NCBI GenBank assembly: GCA_020860365.1
Contig: JAJBUL010000091.1
Span: forward strand, 1 to 35,631
DNA: 35,631 bases
From: Clostridiales bacterium
Lineage (GTDB): Bacteria > Bacillota > Clostridia > Lachnospirales > Lachnospiraceae
Direction: 5' to 3'
Shown: positions 5,409 through 13,534 of the stretch, in pieces
Layout: each line of letters starts with the position of its first letter
Numbering within the stretch: position 1 is the first letter of the stretch
Position numbers and translations under genes: made by a program
The notes under the pieces: generated by a model
The model's input: the letters and a program-made list of their open reading frames with translations, nothing else
Databases searched by the model: none
What the model was told of the DNA's origin: nothing

Positions 5409-7859
5409 TTTTTTCGACTTATTTCCGCTTGCAAAATTCTTGCTGGTCGAATACTGGATCTGATAACCCGTCACCTTTTTGGATTTCGTCCAGGTAATCT
5501 TTGCTCTTCCCGCAGAAGTATTGACAGCGCCAGTCAGGCTGGTGCCTGTCAGACGAACAATGGATTTTTCCACAAAAGAGCCCAAACTGCTGCCAGAATA
5601 GGGCACGACCTTATAGGTAAAGGCACTGCCATTTTTGGCTGCTATCTTCTCATCCGTAAAAGTAACTGTGGAAGCGTCCTTGATGGTCTTGATCCGCTTC
5701 TCGGTTCCGGCACTCGTGATGCGGTAGATACGATACCCTGAAGCACCGCTGACTTCGTTCCAGGTAATCTTGATACCGGTGGATGTATTTTTCAGGCTGG
5801 TGACCGTACAGGTTCCCAGAGAGACGGTCACCGCGCCCGACGCTGACAGTCCTCCACCAGCGGATGTTGCCGTGACCACAGCATGTCCTGCACACTTCCC
5901 GGTCACTGTGCCGGAAGAGCTGACAGTAACCGCTGAACCTCCGTTCCAGGTAAAAGAGGAAGCGTCCAGCTTTGCATAACTGGAAGTCGCCTCTTTATTC
6001 TTCAGGCGAACTTCAAAGGTCATACTCTCGCCGACCGCCAGGGTCGTACTGCCCGATGCATATAAATATAAATAATCTGAATACGTTTCAGCATCCAGCG
6101 CAATGGTCACGGATTTTTCCGTATCGGAAGGCTGAGAGCCAGCTTCCGCCTGGTCGTATCCGAAGAGCTGCACCCAGTAAACCGTACCGCCCTGTGTGAA
6201 ACAGCCGATACCGATAGACTGATAATCACTGGTCAGGATGTTCGCGCGGTGTCCTTCCGAATTCATCCAGCCGTTCATGACTGAAGACGCAGAAGAAAAA
6301 CCCATCGCGATATTTTCCCCCATTGCCTTTGAGGAAACAGTGACGCAGCTCAGCCCGGACGGACGGGTGTGGCTAAAATCAATCGTGATTTCCGCAGCTC
6401 TTTGCATCGCGGCTTCCAGAAGCTCTGCGTCCATCGTCAGAGCCGAGAGCCCTTCCGATGTCCGCTCCTGATTTACCAGCTCCAGTACCGCATAGGCATC
6501 GTCATAGCAAAATGTACCTGAGATCGATACCGTCTCTGTCGCACTGTAAGAGCCATCGTCCATCTTTGTCAAAGTGGACGGAAGCTGCAGTGTCAGGCTG
6601 GTACAGCCATAAAATGCTCCCCCTTCGATGGTCGTCACAGTAGAGGGAATCGTCAGTGAGGTCAGTGCCGTACATCCGTAAAAAGCATAGGCAGCGATGG
6701 TCTTCAGACCATCCGGCAGTGTGACATCCGTCAGGCTGGTGCATTGATAAAACGCCCCGCCGTCAATGGTCGTGACTGCGCTCCCAATGGTGACCTTTGT
6801 CAGAGAAGTACAACCATAAAAACCACAATACGGGACAGTCGACACTCCATTTCCGATTACAGCTGTCCGTAGTGCCCTGCATCCGCTTGCTACACCCTCT
6901 CCGATCGTCTGCACGGAATCCGGAATGGAAAGGCTCGTCAGAGAAGTACAATAGGCAAAGGCCGCCTCCCCAATACTGGTGACTGTCGATGGGATGGTCA
7001 CCACCTGCAGGGAGCAACCGTTGAAACTGAATTCGCCTATCGTAAGAAGGCCATAGGGCAGTGAGACACCGGTGGCTGAGCATGCCACAAACGCGTAATC
7101 GCCGATGTGCGTGATGCCTTCAGAAATCACAATCTGACCAATGCTGTACCCATACCAGGGCACTTCTTTATAGGTTTCATAAGTATAATCCGTCATCGCG
7201 CCAGAACCGGTCAGCGTCAGCACACCGTCCTCCAAAGTCGCAGTGATTCCTCCGATCTGCCAGGCAGCATCTCCGGCAATCCGCGCGGGCGTGTCCGCCT
7301 CTGAGATATCGAGGAGAAAGGAATCCCCGATCGTGCCCGCTGCTTCCGTTTCCTGTTCCGTGTCAGTTTCGGTTGCCGAATCTGATTCAGCGCTCGAATC
7401 CGTTCCCTCTGTCGTATCTGATCCGGCATTCGAATCCGTTCCTTCCGCCGTATCGTCCCCGGATGTTGTCTCCGTCTCAATCACAATATCCTCTCCGGGC
7501 TCAGCAGCATCGTCGTCCACGATGACAGAATCCGCATCCGTCTCTCCAGCCGCTTCTGTCCCGGCTGTAGAATTGTCGGCTGCATCCGTATTCTGAGCGG
7601 ACGCATCCGTGGTCTCCGCCTCTATACTCTGCGCAGCCGATGAAGCAATACTCTGCGAAGAATTCTCTGTCATCGCCTCATCCACTTCGATCCCACTGAC
7701 CGTAAGACTCTCAGATACCTGTTCGATCACCGTAGATGTTTCCGTCTGGCTAACCGTCTCGAATAAAATCACGTCGCTCATCTCAGATGCATAAGCGGTA
7801 CTCATCGGCTCCGCCACAAGTAAAAGCAGCGCAAGCAGCATGGATATTTTTTTCTTCAT
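5388..7859 (-). CDS. secreted LRR (BspA-like) and CAP-domain surface protein, frameshifted at C-terminus
   Basis: Large exported protein, 823 aa in the frame as read. In order: signal peptide (1-25, MKKKISMLLALLLLVAEP then an AYA site); a Ser/Thr/Asp/Glu-rich low-complexity stretch (about 30-185); BspA-type leucine-rich repeats with recurring AFYGCTSL and IPSTVTTI units (about 245-440); a CAP/SCP domain (about 452-570) with GENIAMG and NSEGHRANIL; a Big-like domain (about 580-685); and fibronectin type III-like units with GYRIYR and GYQIQYS. The start at 7859 follows AAGGGAGGAG; the longer frame has none. The last Fn3 unit is interrupted: at an A6 run the frame goes to a stop at 5388, while the missing 49 residues continue in the next frame to 5260. 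No sortase motif or anchor is seen. Probably a cell-surface or secreted interaction protein. Confidence 0.88.
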   Translation of the reverse strand: MKKKISMLLALLLLVAEPMSTAYASEMSDVILFETVSQTETSTVIEQVSESLTVSGIEVDEAMTENSSQSIASSAAQSIEAETTDASAQNTDAADNSTAGTEAAGETDADSVIVDDDAAEPGEDIVIETETTSGDDTAEGTDSNAGSDTTEGTDSSAESDSATETDTEQETEAAGTIGDSFLLDISEADTPARIAGDAAWQIGGITATLEDGVLTLTGSGAMTDYTYETYKEVPWYGYSIGQIVISEGITHIGDYAFVACSATGVSLPYGLLTIGEFSFNGCSLQVVTIPSTVTSIGEAAFAYCTSLTSLSIPDSVQTIGEGVASGCRALRTAVIGNGVSTVPYCGFYGCTSLTKVTIGSAVTTIDGGAFYQCTSLTDVTLPDGLKTIAAYAFYGCTALTSLTIPSTVTTIEGGAFYGCTSLTLQLPSTLTKMDDGSYSATETVSISGTFCYDDAYAVLELVNQERTSEGLSALTMDAELLEAAMQRAAEITIDFSHTRPSGLSCVTVSSKAMGENIAMGFSSASSVMNGWMNSEGHRANILTSDYQSIGIGCFTQGGTVYWVQLFGYDQAEAGSQPSDTEKSVTIALDAETYSDYLYLYASGSTTLAVGESMTFEVRLKNKEATSSYAKLDASSFTWNGGSAVTVSSSGTVTGKCAGHAVVTATSAGGGLSASGAVTVSLGTCTVTSLKNTSTGIKITWNEVSGASGYRIYRITSAGTEKRIKTIKDASTVTFTDEKIAAKNGSAFTYKVVPYSGSSLGSFVEKSIVRLTGTSLTGAVNTSAGRAKITWTKSKKVTGYQIQYSTSKNFASGNKSKKYPANRL

Positions 7860-7917
7860 TCGAATACTCCTCCCTTTCGATAAAGAATGGTTCCGCCTGC
7901 TGTTTGGAACTGTTTTC

Positions 7918-7946
7918 ATTTTACTGTATTATCAGGGAAAAGTAAA
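7918..7946 (-). promoter_or_regulatory. promoter of the LRR-CAP gene
   Basis: On the minus strand, TTTACT (7941-7946), a 17-base spacer and TAAAAT (7918-7923). It lies just after the terminator-like hairpin of the sugar operon and about 58 bases before the start codon, so the surface-protein gene appears to be its own transcription unit. Confidence 0.5.
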
Positions 7947-7950
7947 TGAC

Positions 7951-7996
7951 AAAATACCCCGAAGTGCTCCCATAATTTGGGAATCACCCGGGGTAT
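7951..7996 (-). terminator. terminator of the xylB-isomerase-galM operon
   Basis: On the minus strand ATACCCCG (7989-7996) pairs with CGGGGTAT (7954-7961), with an inner CCCA/TGGG stem, followed by TTTTGTCATTT. It lies about 90 bases after the galM stop and separates the sugar operon from the LRR-CAP gene. Confidence 0.6.
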
Positions 7997-8085
7997 CCTT
8001 TTTTACCAGAAATCCATCCTGATTTTTCCAGGCACAGCTGGCATTACCTGAGCACATGCGTATGCCCCACCATGAAAGACTGCCT

Positions 8086-9138
8086 TTAATTCTTTACAGA
8101 AAAACGATAGCTGGTCTGCGTGTCGTATTTCTCGCCTGCCTTCAGCAGCGGGGATTTAAATGCAGGGTCATTGATCGCATTCGGGCAGAACTGAGATTCC
8201 AGGCAGAAGCCCTGGCGCTTGCGGTAGGTAACACCCCCCTTGCCAGTCTGCTCATTGATCGCGTTGCCGACATAGAGCTGTACCGCACAGCAGTCCGTAA
8301 AGGCTTCCATACAAATACCGCTCTCCTCACAATAAGCTTCCGCAATCTTCTGTGTCTCACCACCGTTATCCGGAAGAACATAGTTGTGATCGAAACCGCC
8401 GACAAATTTCAACTGCTCGAAATCCGCATTCACATCCTGGCCGATCGTCTTACCCGTAAGGAAATCCATCGGCGTACCCGCCACTGGAGCAATCTCACCG
8501 GTTGGGATTGCCTGAGAGTCTATGACAGGAGTGTAGCGATCCGCTGTGAGAATCAGGGTATGATCTTCGATGGAGCCAGATGCATGGCCAGCCAGATTGA
8601 AATAGGTGTGGTTGGTCATATTCGCGATGGTGTCGGCATCCGATACTGCCTCATAGTGGAGAACCACAGCGTTATCCTCAGTCAGTGTATAAGTAACCGT
8701 TGTATCAATGTTTCCCGGAAAGCCATTGTTGCCATCTGGAATCCGCACCTGGAAGGAAATGCTGTTCGCCTCTTCGTCGATCCTGGCCACGTTCCATACC
8801 CACTCATCCACACCGTGCGGTCCGCTGTGCAGATTGTTTTCATTGTCATTGATCGGCAGCTGATAGGTCTTGCCGCCAATTGTAAAACGGCCTTTGTCGA
8901 TGCGGTTTCCGTTCGGGGCAATCACTGCGCCAAAGTAACAGCCACCTGCGATATATTCCTGCGGGGTATCATAGCCGAGTACCACATCAACCGGATTTCC
9001 ATCCCGATCCGGGACAAGCAGACTCACCAGAGTCGCGCCCAACTCCGTCACAGTCATAGTCATACCAGCTTTATTCGTGAAAGAGTAAAGGGAGACCTCA
9101 GCTCCGTCGCTTAATATTCCAAAAGGTTTCTTTTCCAT
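8086..9138 (-). CDS. galM: aldose 1-epimerase (mutarotase)
   Basis: A 350-aa mutarotase interconverting alpha and beta anomers of aldoses, cytoplasmic. Catalytic residues fit the family: His104 in NNLHSGPHG, His177 in NHTYFNLAGH (general acid) and Glu314 in GFCLESQFCPNAIN (general base). FDHNYVL (249-255) and the N-terminal GATLVSLLVPDRDG are also typical. The ATG at 9138 is preceded by AAGGAGAAG; the longer frame is not used. It is the last gene of the xylulokinase / L-fucose-isomerase-like / mutarotase operon, where it would supply the anomer used by the isomerase. 157 bases separate it from the isomerase gene, including an inverted repeat. Sugar specificity cannot be told; galactose, glucose or a pentose are all possible. 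Confidence 0.92.
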   Translation of the reverse strand: MEKKPFGILSDGAEVSLYSFTNKAGMTMTVTELGATLVSLLVPDRDGNPVDVVLGYDTPQEYIAGGCYFGAVIAPNGNRIDKGRFTIGGKTYQLPINDNENNLHSGPHGVDEWVWNVARIDEEANSISFQVRIPDGNNGFPGNIDTTVTYTLTEDNAVVLHYEAVSDADTIANMTNHTYFNLAGHASGSIEDHTLILTADRYTPVIDSQAIPTGEIAPVAGTPMDFLTGKTIGQDVNADFEQLKFVGGFDHNYVLPDNGGETQKIAEAYCEESGICMEAFTDCCAVQLYVGNAINEQTGKGGVTYRKRQGFCLESQFCPNAINDPAFKSPLLKAGEKYDTQTSYRFSVKN

Positions 9139-9160
9139 TTTGATCTTCTCCTTATACTTT

Positions 9161-9202
9161 GAAAGCGAACGCCGCGCTCCAACCGCATCGTCGTTCGCTT
9201 TC
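9161..9202 (-). repeat. inverted repeat between isomerase and galM
   Basis: GAAAGCGAAC (9161-9170) and GTTCGCTTTC (9193-9202) are perfect 10-bp arms around a 22-base loop. No T-tract follows on the minus strand, so a processing or mRNA-stability hairpin, or a binding site, is more likely than a terminator. Its left arm partly resembles a CcpA cre box (TGAAAGCG) but the second half does not match. Confidence 0.55.
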
Positions 9203-9295
9203 TTTCCATTGCAACTCACCGGATACGTCCCATAACAGCTGCTGAACACATCCGGTTCAAAAATCAAATCATCTGTTTTCTCCGGAGGCTTTGTC

Positions 9296-10780
9296 TCATG
9301 CGAACGGATTTTCCGTGCGATAAGGAACACTCTTCGGATGGTTGTAACCAATCTCATCTGGGCAAACGCCGATGAGCTTGAATACCTCATAGAGCGCTTT
9401 TCCATGATGGCCAAATGCCACAGCGCCGTGATGCGGGTAGTTACCTTCGATCAGGACATGGCGGTAAAAACGGCCCATCTCCGGGATTGCGAAAATACCA
9501 ACGCCGCCGAAGGAACGTGTCGCTACCGGAAGCACCTCACCCTGTGCCACATACGCGCGAAGAATGTTGTCCGAAGTACTCTGCAGACGGAAGAAAGTGA
9601 TCTCGCCAGGAACGATGTCACCCTCAAGCGTACCGTTCGTCACTTCTACCGGCAGGCTTCTCGCCATGATCATCTGATACTTCATCGTGCAGGAGGTCAG
9701 CTTCTTGGAACAGGTATTGCCGCAGTGGAAGCCCATAAAGGTATCTTTCTGTGTATAATCAAACTTGCCCTTAATATCCTCTTCGTAAATGTCTGCCGGA
9801 ACAGTATTGTTGATATCCAGCAGTGTCACAATATCATCGCTTACGCAGGTGCCGATGAATTCACTGAGTGCACCATAGATATCTACTTCGCAGGACACCG
9901 GGATGCCTCTGCCGGTCAGGCGGCTGTTGACATAGCACGGTACAAATCCAAACTGTGTCTGGAATGCAGGCCAGCATTTTCCGGCGATCGCCACATATTT
10001 ACGATAGCCTCTGTGCGCCTCTACCCAGTCAAGCAGGGTCAGCTCATACTGTGCCAGCTTCGCAAGGATCTCCGGCTTCTGATTGCCCTCGCCGAGCTCC
10101 GCTTCCATATCCTTTACCACTTCCGGAATACGCTCGTCGCCCGCATGCTTATTGAACGCTTCGAACAGATCCAGCTCAGAGTTTTCTTCAATCTCTACAC
10201 CAATGTTGTAAAGCTGCTTGATCGGCGCGTTGCATGCCAGAAAATTCAGCGGGCGTGGGCCAAAGCTGATGATCTTCAGATTCTGAAGTCCCACGACTGC
10301 ACGAGCGATCGGCACGAAATCATGAATCATATCTGCACACTCTTCTGCGGTGCCCACCGGATACTCCGGTATGTAAGCGTGAATGTTACGAAGCTTCAGG
10401 TTATAGCTGGCATTGAGCATACCACAGTATGCGTCGCCGCGCCCCTGAATCAGGTCTTTTCCACTCTCCTCCGCTGCAGCCACAAACATTGCCGGACCGT
10501 CAAAATGCTTCGCAAGAAGTGTCTCAGAAATTTCCGGGCCAAAGTTGCCCAGATATACACAAAGCGCATCGCAGCCAGCAGCCTTGATGTCCTCAAGCGC
10601 CTGTACCATATGGATTTCACTCTCTACGATACAGACCGGGCACTCATAAATGTCTGACGCGTCATACTTTGCGGTGTAAGCGTCGACAAGTGCCTTTCTT
10701 CGGTTCACAGAAAGTGACTCCGGGAAACAGTCACGGCTGACCGCAACGATACCGATTTTTACCTTTGGAATGTTCTGCAT
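9296..10780 (-). CDS. L-fucose/arabinose isomerase-like sugar isomerase (COG2407)
   Basis: A 494-aa sugar isomerase-like enzyme of the L-fucose isomerase-related group, expected to convert an aldose to a ketose with a divalent metal. Probable metal ligands sit in PVSCEVDIYGALSEF (Glu298, Asp300) and in the histidine-rich C-terminal GAVAFGHHGKALYEVF. FGPRP at about 174-178 and the Rossmann-like N-terminal half (KIGIVAVSRD, CVYLGNFGPE) match the family. No signal peptide. The ATG at 10780 follows AAAGGAGGAT; the 22 upstream codons lack a site. It is between xylulokinase and mutarotase, so its ketose product is presumably the kinase substrate, perhaps D-xylulose, L-ribulose or similar. It is not a classical XylA or AraA. 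The true sugar is unknown. Confidence 0.85.
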   Translation of the reverse strand: MQNIPKVKIGIVAVSRDCFPESLSVNRRKALVDAYTAKYDASDIYECPVCIVESEIHMVQALEDIKAAGCDALCVYLGNFGPEISETLLAKHFDGPAMFVAAAEESGKDLIQGRGDAYCGMLNASYNLKLRNIHAYIPEYPVGTAEECADMIHDFVPIARAVVGLQNLKIISFGPRPLNFLACNAPIKQLYNIGVEIEENSELDLFEAFNKHAGDERIPEVVKDMEAELGEGNQKPEILAKLAQYELTLLDWVEAHRGYRKYVAIAGKCWPAFQTQFGFVPCYVNSRLTGRGIPVSCEVDIYGALSEFIGTCVSDDIVTLLDINNTVPADIYEEDIKGKFDYTQKDTFMGFHCGNTCSKKLTSCTMKYQMIMARSLPVEVTNGTLEGDIVPGEITFFRLQSTSDNILRAYVAQGEVLPVATRSFGGVGIFAIPEMGRFYRHVLIEGNYPHHGAVAFGHHGKALYEVFKLIGVCPDEIGYNHPKSVPYRTENPFA

Positions 10781-10804
10781 TTGAATTATCCTCCTTTTAT
10801 ATAT

Positions 10805-10829
10805 AGTAAACGACGTAAGTCGTTTTACT
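10805..10829 (-). repeat. imperfect hairpin between xylB and isomerase
   Basis: AGTAAACGAC, loop GTAA, GTCGTTTTACT: a 10-bp stem with a one-base bulge in the 69-base gap between xylB and the isomerase. No long T-tract follows. It may set the relative amounts of the two transcript segments. Confidence 0.45.
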
Positions 10830-10849
10830 TTGCGCCAGGCAGCCAATTT

Positions 10850-12319
10850 TTAAAGCAGCGCATCAAATAACAGCTTGCAGGTCGGATACACCTGCTTAAA
10901 CTGCGCATACCGCGCCTCATACTTCGCGACCAGCTCCGGGTCTGGCTCGATCGTGTCAATCACACGAACAATCTTCGCCGCCGCATCTGCAACAGATGCA
11001 TATTCCCCACAGCCAACCGCCGCGAGCATAGCACCGCCCAGCCCAGGACCTTCCTCGCTCTCGATGACATCTACCTTAAGGTTCAGGACGTTCGCGATGA
11101 TCTTTTTCCAGAGCGGGCTCTTCGCACCGCCGCCGCAGATTTTTGTGCGCTCGATCTGAATTCCGAGGCTCTTCGCTACTTCAAGAGAATCACGAAGCGC
11201 GAATGCCACACCTTCCAGCACTGCCTGCGTCATATCCGCACGAGTAGTATCCATCGTCATACCGATAAAAGTCGCACGCGCGTTCGGGTTATTGTGCGGG
11301 GAGCGCTCTCCCATCAGATACGGCAGGAAATAAACATGGTTCTCACCCAGCTTTTCAATCTGTGCCTGCTCTGCCGCATAATCCTTCGTACCAATGATCT
11401 CATCCATCCACCATTTGTTGCAGGACGCTGCACTAAGCATACAACCCATCAGATGATAGTGGCCGTCCGCATGCGCAAATGCGTGCAAGGCATTGTATTT
11501 ATCCACACCAAATTTCTCCGAGGAGATAAAAATAGTACCGCTCGTCCCGAGAGAAATATTGCAGGCACCGTCCCCGACCGTGCCAGTGCCAACTGCCGCC
11601 GCTGCATTATCCCCCGCACCAGCGATGACTTTTACTGTCTGCGGAACCGCCAGCTCCGCCGCAATTTCAGGAAGCACGGTGCCGACCACCTCATAGCTTT
11701 CAAAGATCTGCGCCATCTGCTCCTCGCGGACTCCGCAGAGCTCCAGCATTTCCTTTGACCAGCAGCGGTTTTTCACATCAAATGTGAGCATGCCGGACGC
11801 ATCAGAAACATCTGTGCAATGTACTCCGGAGAGCCGATACGCGATGTAATCTTTTGGAAGCATGATTTTCTCAATCCGGGCAAAATTCTCCGGCTCATTT
11901 TTCCTCACCCAGAGGAGCTTCGGAGCCGTAAATCCGGCAAAAGCGATATTCGCCGTGTATTCGGAAAGCTTATCACGGCCAATCTCATTATTCAGATAGT
12001 CACACTCTTCCTGAGTCCGGCCATCGTTCCACAGGATCGCCGGACGAATCACCTGATCCTCTTTGTCCAGGATCACGAGACCGTGCATCTGTCCGCCAAA
12101 GCTGATACCCGCCACCTGGCTGTGGTCGCAGCCAGCAAGCAACTCCTTCAATCCCGCCATGGTCTGCTCATACCAGTCCTCCGGGTTCTGTTCCGACCAG
12201 CCCGGATGAGGGAAATACAGCGGATATTCTTTCGAAACGATATTCTGAATTTTTCCGTCTCCATCCATCAGCAACAGCTTTACCGCTGATGTTCCAAGGT
12301 CTACGCCTATATACAACAT
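10850..12319 (-). CDS. xylB: xylulokinase-like FGGY sugar kinase
   Basis: A 489-aa FGGY-family carbohydrate kinase with xylulokinase features, phosphorylating a ketose with ATP. The N-terminal phosphate motif is IGVDLGTSAVKLLLMD, the substrate loop GISFGGQMHGLV and ILWNDGRTQEEC, the catalytic-base region VIAGAGDNAAAAVGTG, and the C-terminal adenosine motif ICGGGAKSPLWKKI. The length matches XylB proteins (about 480-500 aa). Cytoplasmic. The start at 12319 has only a weak ribosome binding site, but the DLGTS motif lies right after it and no better start exists. It is the first of three sugar genes; a stem-loop lies between it and the upstream lipid kinase. FGGY kinases vary in sugar preference, so D-xylulose is likely but not proven. 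Confidence 0.88.
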   Translation of the reverse strand: MLYIGVDLGTSAVKLLLMDGDGKIQNIVSKEYPLYFPHPGWSEQNPEDWYEQTMAGLKELLAGCDHSQVAGISFGGQMHGLVILDKEDQVIRPAILWNDGRTQEECDYLNNEIGRDKLSEYTANIAFAGFTAPKLLWVRKNEPENFARIEKIMLPKDYIAYRLSGVHCTDVSDASGMLTFDVKNRCWSKEMLELCGVREEQMAQIFESYEVVGTVLPEIAAELAVPQTVKVIAGAGDNAAAAVGTGTVGDGACNISLGTSGTIFISSEKFGVDKYNALHAFAHADGHYHLMGCMLSAASCNKWWMDEIIGTKDYAAEQAQIEKLGENHVYFLPYLMGERSPHNNPNARATFIGMTMDTTRADMTQAVLEGVAFALRDSLEVAKSLGIQIERTKICGGGAKSPLWKKIIANVLNLKVDVIESEEGPGLGGAMLAAVGCGEYASVADAAAKIVRVIDTIEPDPELVAKYEARYAQFKQVYPTCKLLFDALL

Positions 12320-12340
12320 AAAACCATTACCGCCACGTAA

Positions 12341-12377
12341 GGAAAAGCAATCCGGTACCTGTCATTCCGGCTTTTCC
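12341..12377 (-). repeat. stem-loop in the xylB leader
   Basis: On the minus strand GGAAAAG-CCGG pairs with CCGG-(ATTG)-CTTTTCC (arms 12367-12377 and 12341-12355), about 20 bases before the xylB start. A smaller CCCGC/GCGGG hairpin at 12407-12419 sits just after the lipid kinase stop. Neither has a proper T-tract, so whether xylB is read from the upstream gene's transcript is open. Confidence 0.45.
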
Positions 12378-12422
12378 CCTCAGTGGTCTCTCCTTTCTTC
12401 ATAATACCCGCACAGCGGGCAA

Positions 12423-13397
12423 TCATTTCACAGCGGTTTCAGGCAGTGCCATTTCATTCTGTTCTGGCTCTTCTGTCTCCGCAATCTGCGCATCTGTCAC
12501 TTCCGGCATTTCTCCCGTCATTATGTCAAGTGCTCTGGGAAGATTCTCCAGCTCCACCGCCAGATGTTCTCCGCCATCTTCCCCATCACGCGTCCATGCA
12601 AGCGGCTCACTGGAACGAATCACCAGACGTCGGGTCTTGAAGCGAATGACATTATCATTGCTTTCTTCACTGACAAGAAGTGCACTGAGCATTTTCTGCC
12701 AATCCAGAAGATCTCCCGGCGTACGCACCAGCAAAACTTCAAAAAGACCATCGTCCAGCTCAATATCTGTTCCCGGAAGGCCTTTAAAACCACCAACAGA
12801 ATGGGAATTCGCCACCATGCCATAAATGAAGTCGCCGCTGCCGGACATTTCTTCACTCTCGAAATCAATCGTATAAGAGCGCCAGGTGCCCAGCCGCTTT
12901 ACTCCTTCAATGATATAGGCAGCATGTCCCAGAACATTCTTCAGCTCCTGCTTTGTCTGATAAGATACATCTGTCAGCAGGCCAAAAGCTGCCACATAAA
13001 CAAAATAATCGCTGTCATTGAATCGCCCTATATCAGACTGAAACACTTTGCCTTCCACCACCGTATCCGCGGCCCGTTCCATCTGGCGCGGAATACCGAC
13101 ACTGCCCGCAAAATCATTCGTACTGCCGGCGGGAATATAGCCAATCGGACGGCGAACTCCGCTCTCCATCAGGCCGGTCACCACTTCATCCAGAGTCCCG
13201 TCCCCGCCGCTGCAGACGATCATATCATAGTCTGCAGCACGCAAACGCGTGATGTCCATGGCATCCATTGCCGCTTTCGTCGGATAAACCGTCACGTCAT
13301 AATCCGCCGCGGAAAATCGTTCGATGATCTTTGAAAGGCTAAAGCGAATCTGCCCTTTGCCTGACTTCGGGTTGTAAACCAACAACATTTTTTTCAT
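12423..13397 (-). CDS. diacylglycerol/lipid kinase family protein (YegS/BmrU-like)
   Basis: A 324-aa lipid kinase of the DAGK catalytic family, which phosphorylates diacylglycerol or a related membrane lipid. Seen are LLVYNPKSGKG (5-15), the nucleotide loop VCSGGDGTLDEVVTGL, PAGSTNDFA, and the C-terminal domain with LDDGLFEVLLV. No membrane segment is predicted; these enzymes act at the inner face of the membrane. The C-terminal 30 residues after LDIMTGEM are a Glu/Pro-rich tail longer than in most homologues. The ATG at 13397 follows AAGGATGATGG. The gene lies between the GH2 enzyme and xylB on the same strand, but no functional link is evident. Lipid specificity is uncertain. Confidence 0.88.
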   Translation of the reverse strand: MKKMLLVYNPKSGKGQIRFSLSKIIERFSAADYDVTVYPTKAAMDAMDITRLRAADYDMIVCSGGDGTLDEVVTGLMESGVRRPIGYIPAGSTNDFAGSVGIPRQMERAADTVVEGKVFQSDIGRFNDSDYFVYVAAFGLLTDVSYQTKQELKNVLGHAAYIIEGVKRLGTWRSYTIDFESEEMSGSGDFIYGMVANSHSVGGFKGLPGTDIELDDGLFEVLLVRTPGDLLDWQKMLSALLVSEESNDNVIRFKTRRLVIRSSEPLAWTRDGEDGGEHLAVELENLPRALDIMTGEMPEVTDAQIAETEEPEQNEMALPETAVK

Positions 13398-13534
13398 TAA
13401 ACCATCATCCTTATTTTACTACGCAAGAAATGGATTCACAAGCAAATTATTGCTAACTTTATGAAATTTTACAGCAAATAAAGCTACTTCATTGTGACTA
13501 TCGCGCATTCCTGTTATATAATAGCACTTCTTTA

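Noticed and set aside
5260-5420. Programmed -1 frameshift in the LRR-CAP gene
   Set aside because: The heptamer GAAAAAA is not a good tandem-slip site and no stimulatory structure or upstream Shine-Dalgarno-like element is evident; mutation or sequencing error is simpler.
8056-9114. 352-codon plus-strand frame opposite galM
   Set aside because: Long open antisense frames are common in GC-balanced genes; the minus strand has all mutarotase motifs.
9158-9171. Possible CcpA cre site TGAAAGCGAACGCC
   Set aside because: The first half matches but the second half deviates from the consensus, and it is part of a longer perfect inverted repeat that explains it better.
13455-13530. Possible plus-strand promoter TTGTGA ... 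TATAAT
   Set aside because: Spacing is 19 bases and it would transcribe antisense into the GH2 gene with no plus-strand gene following.
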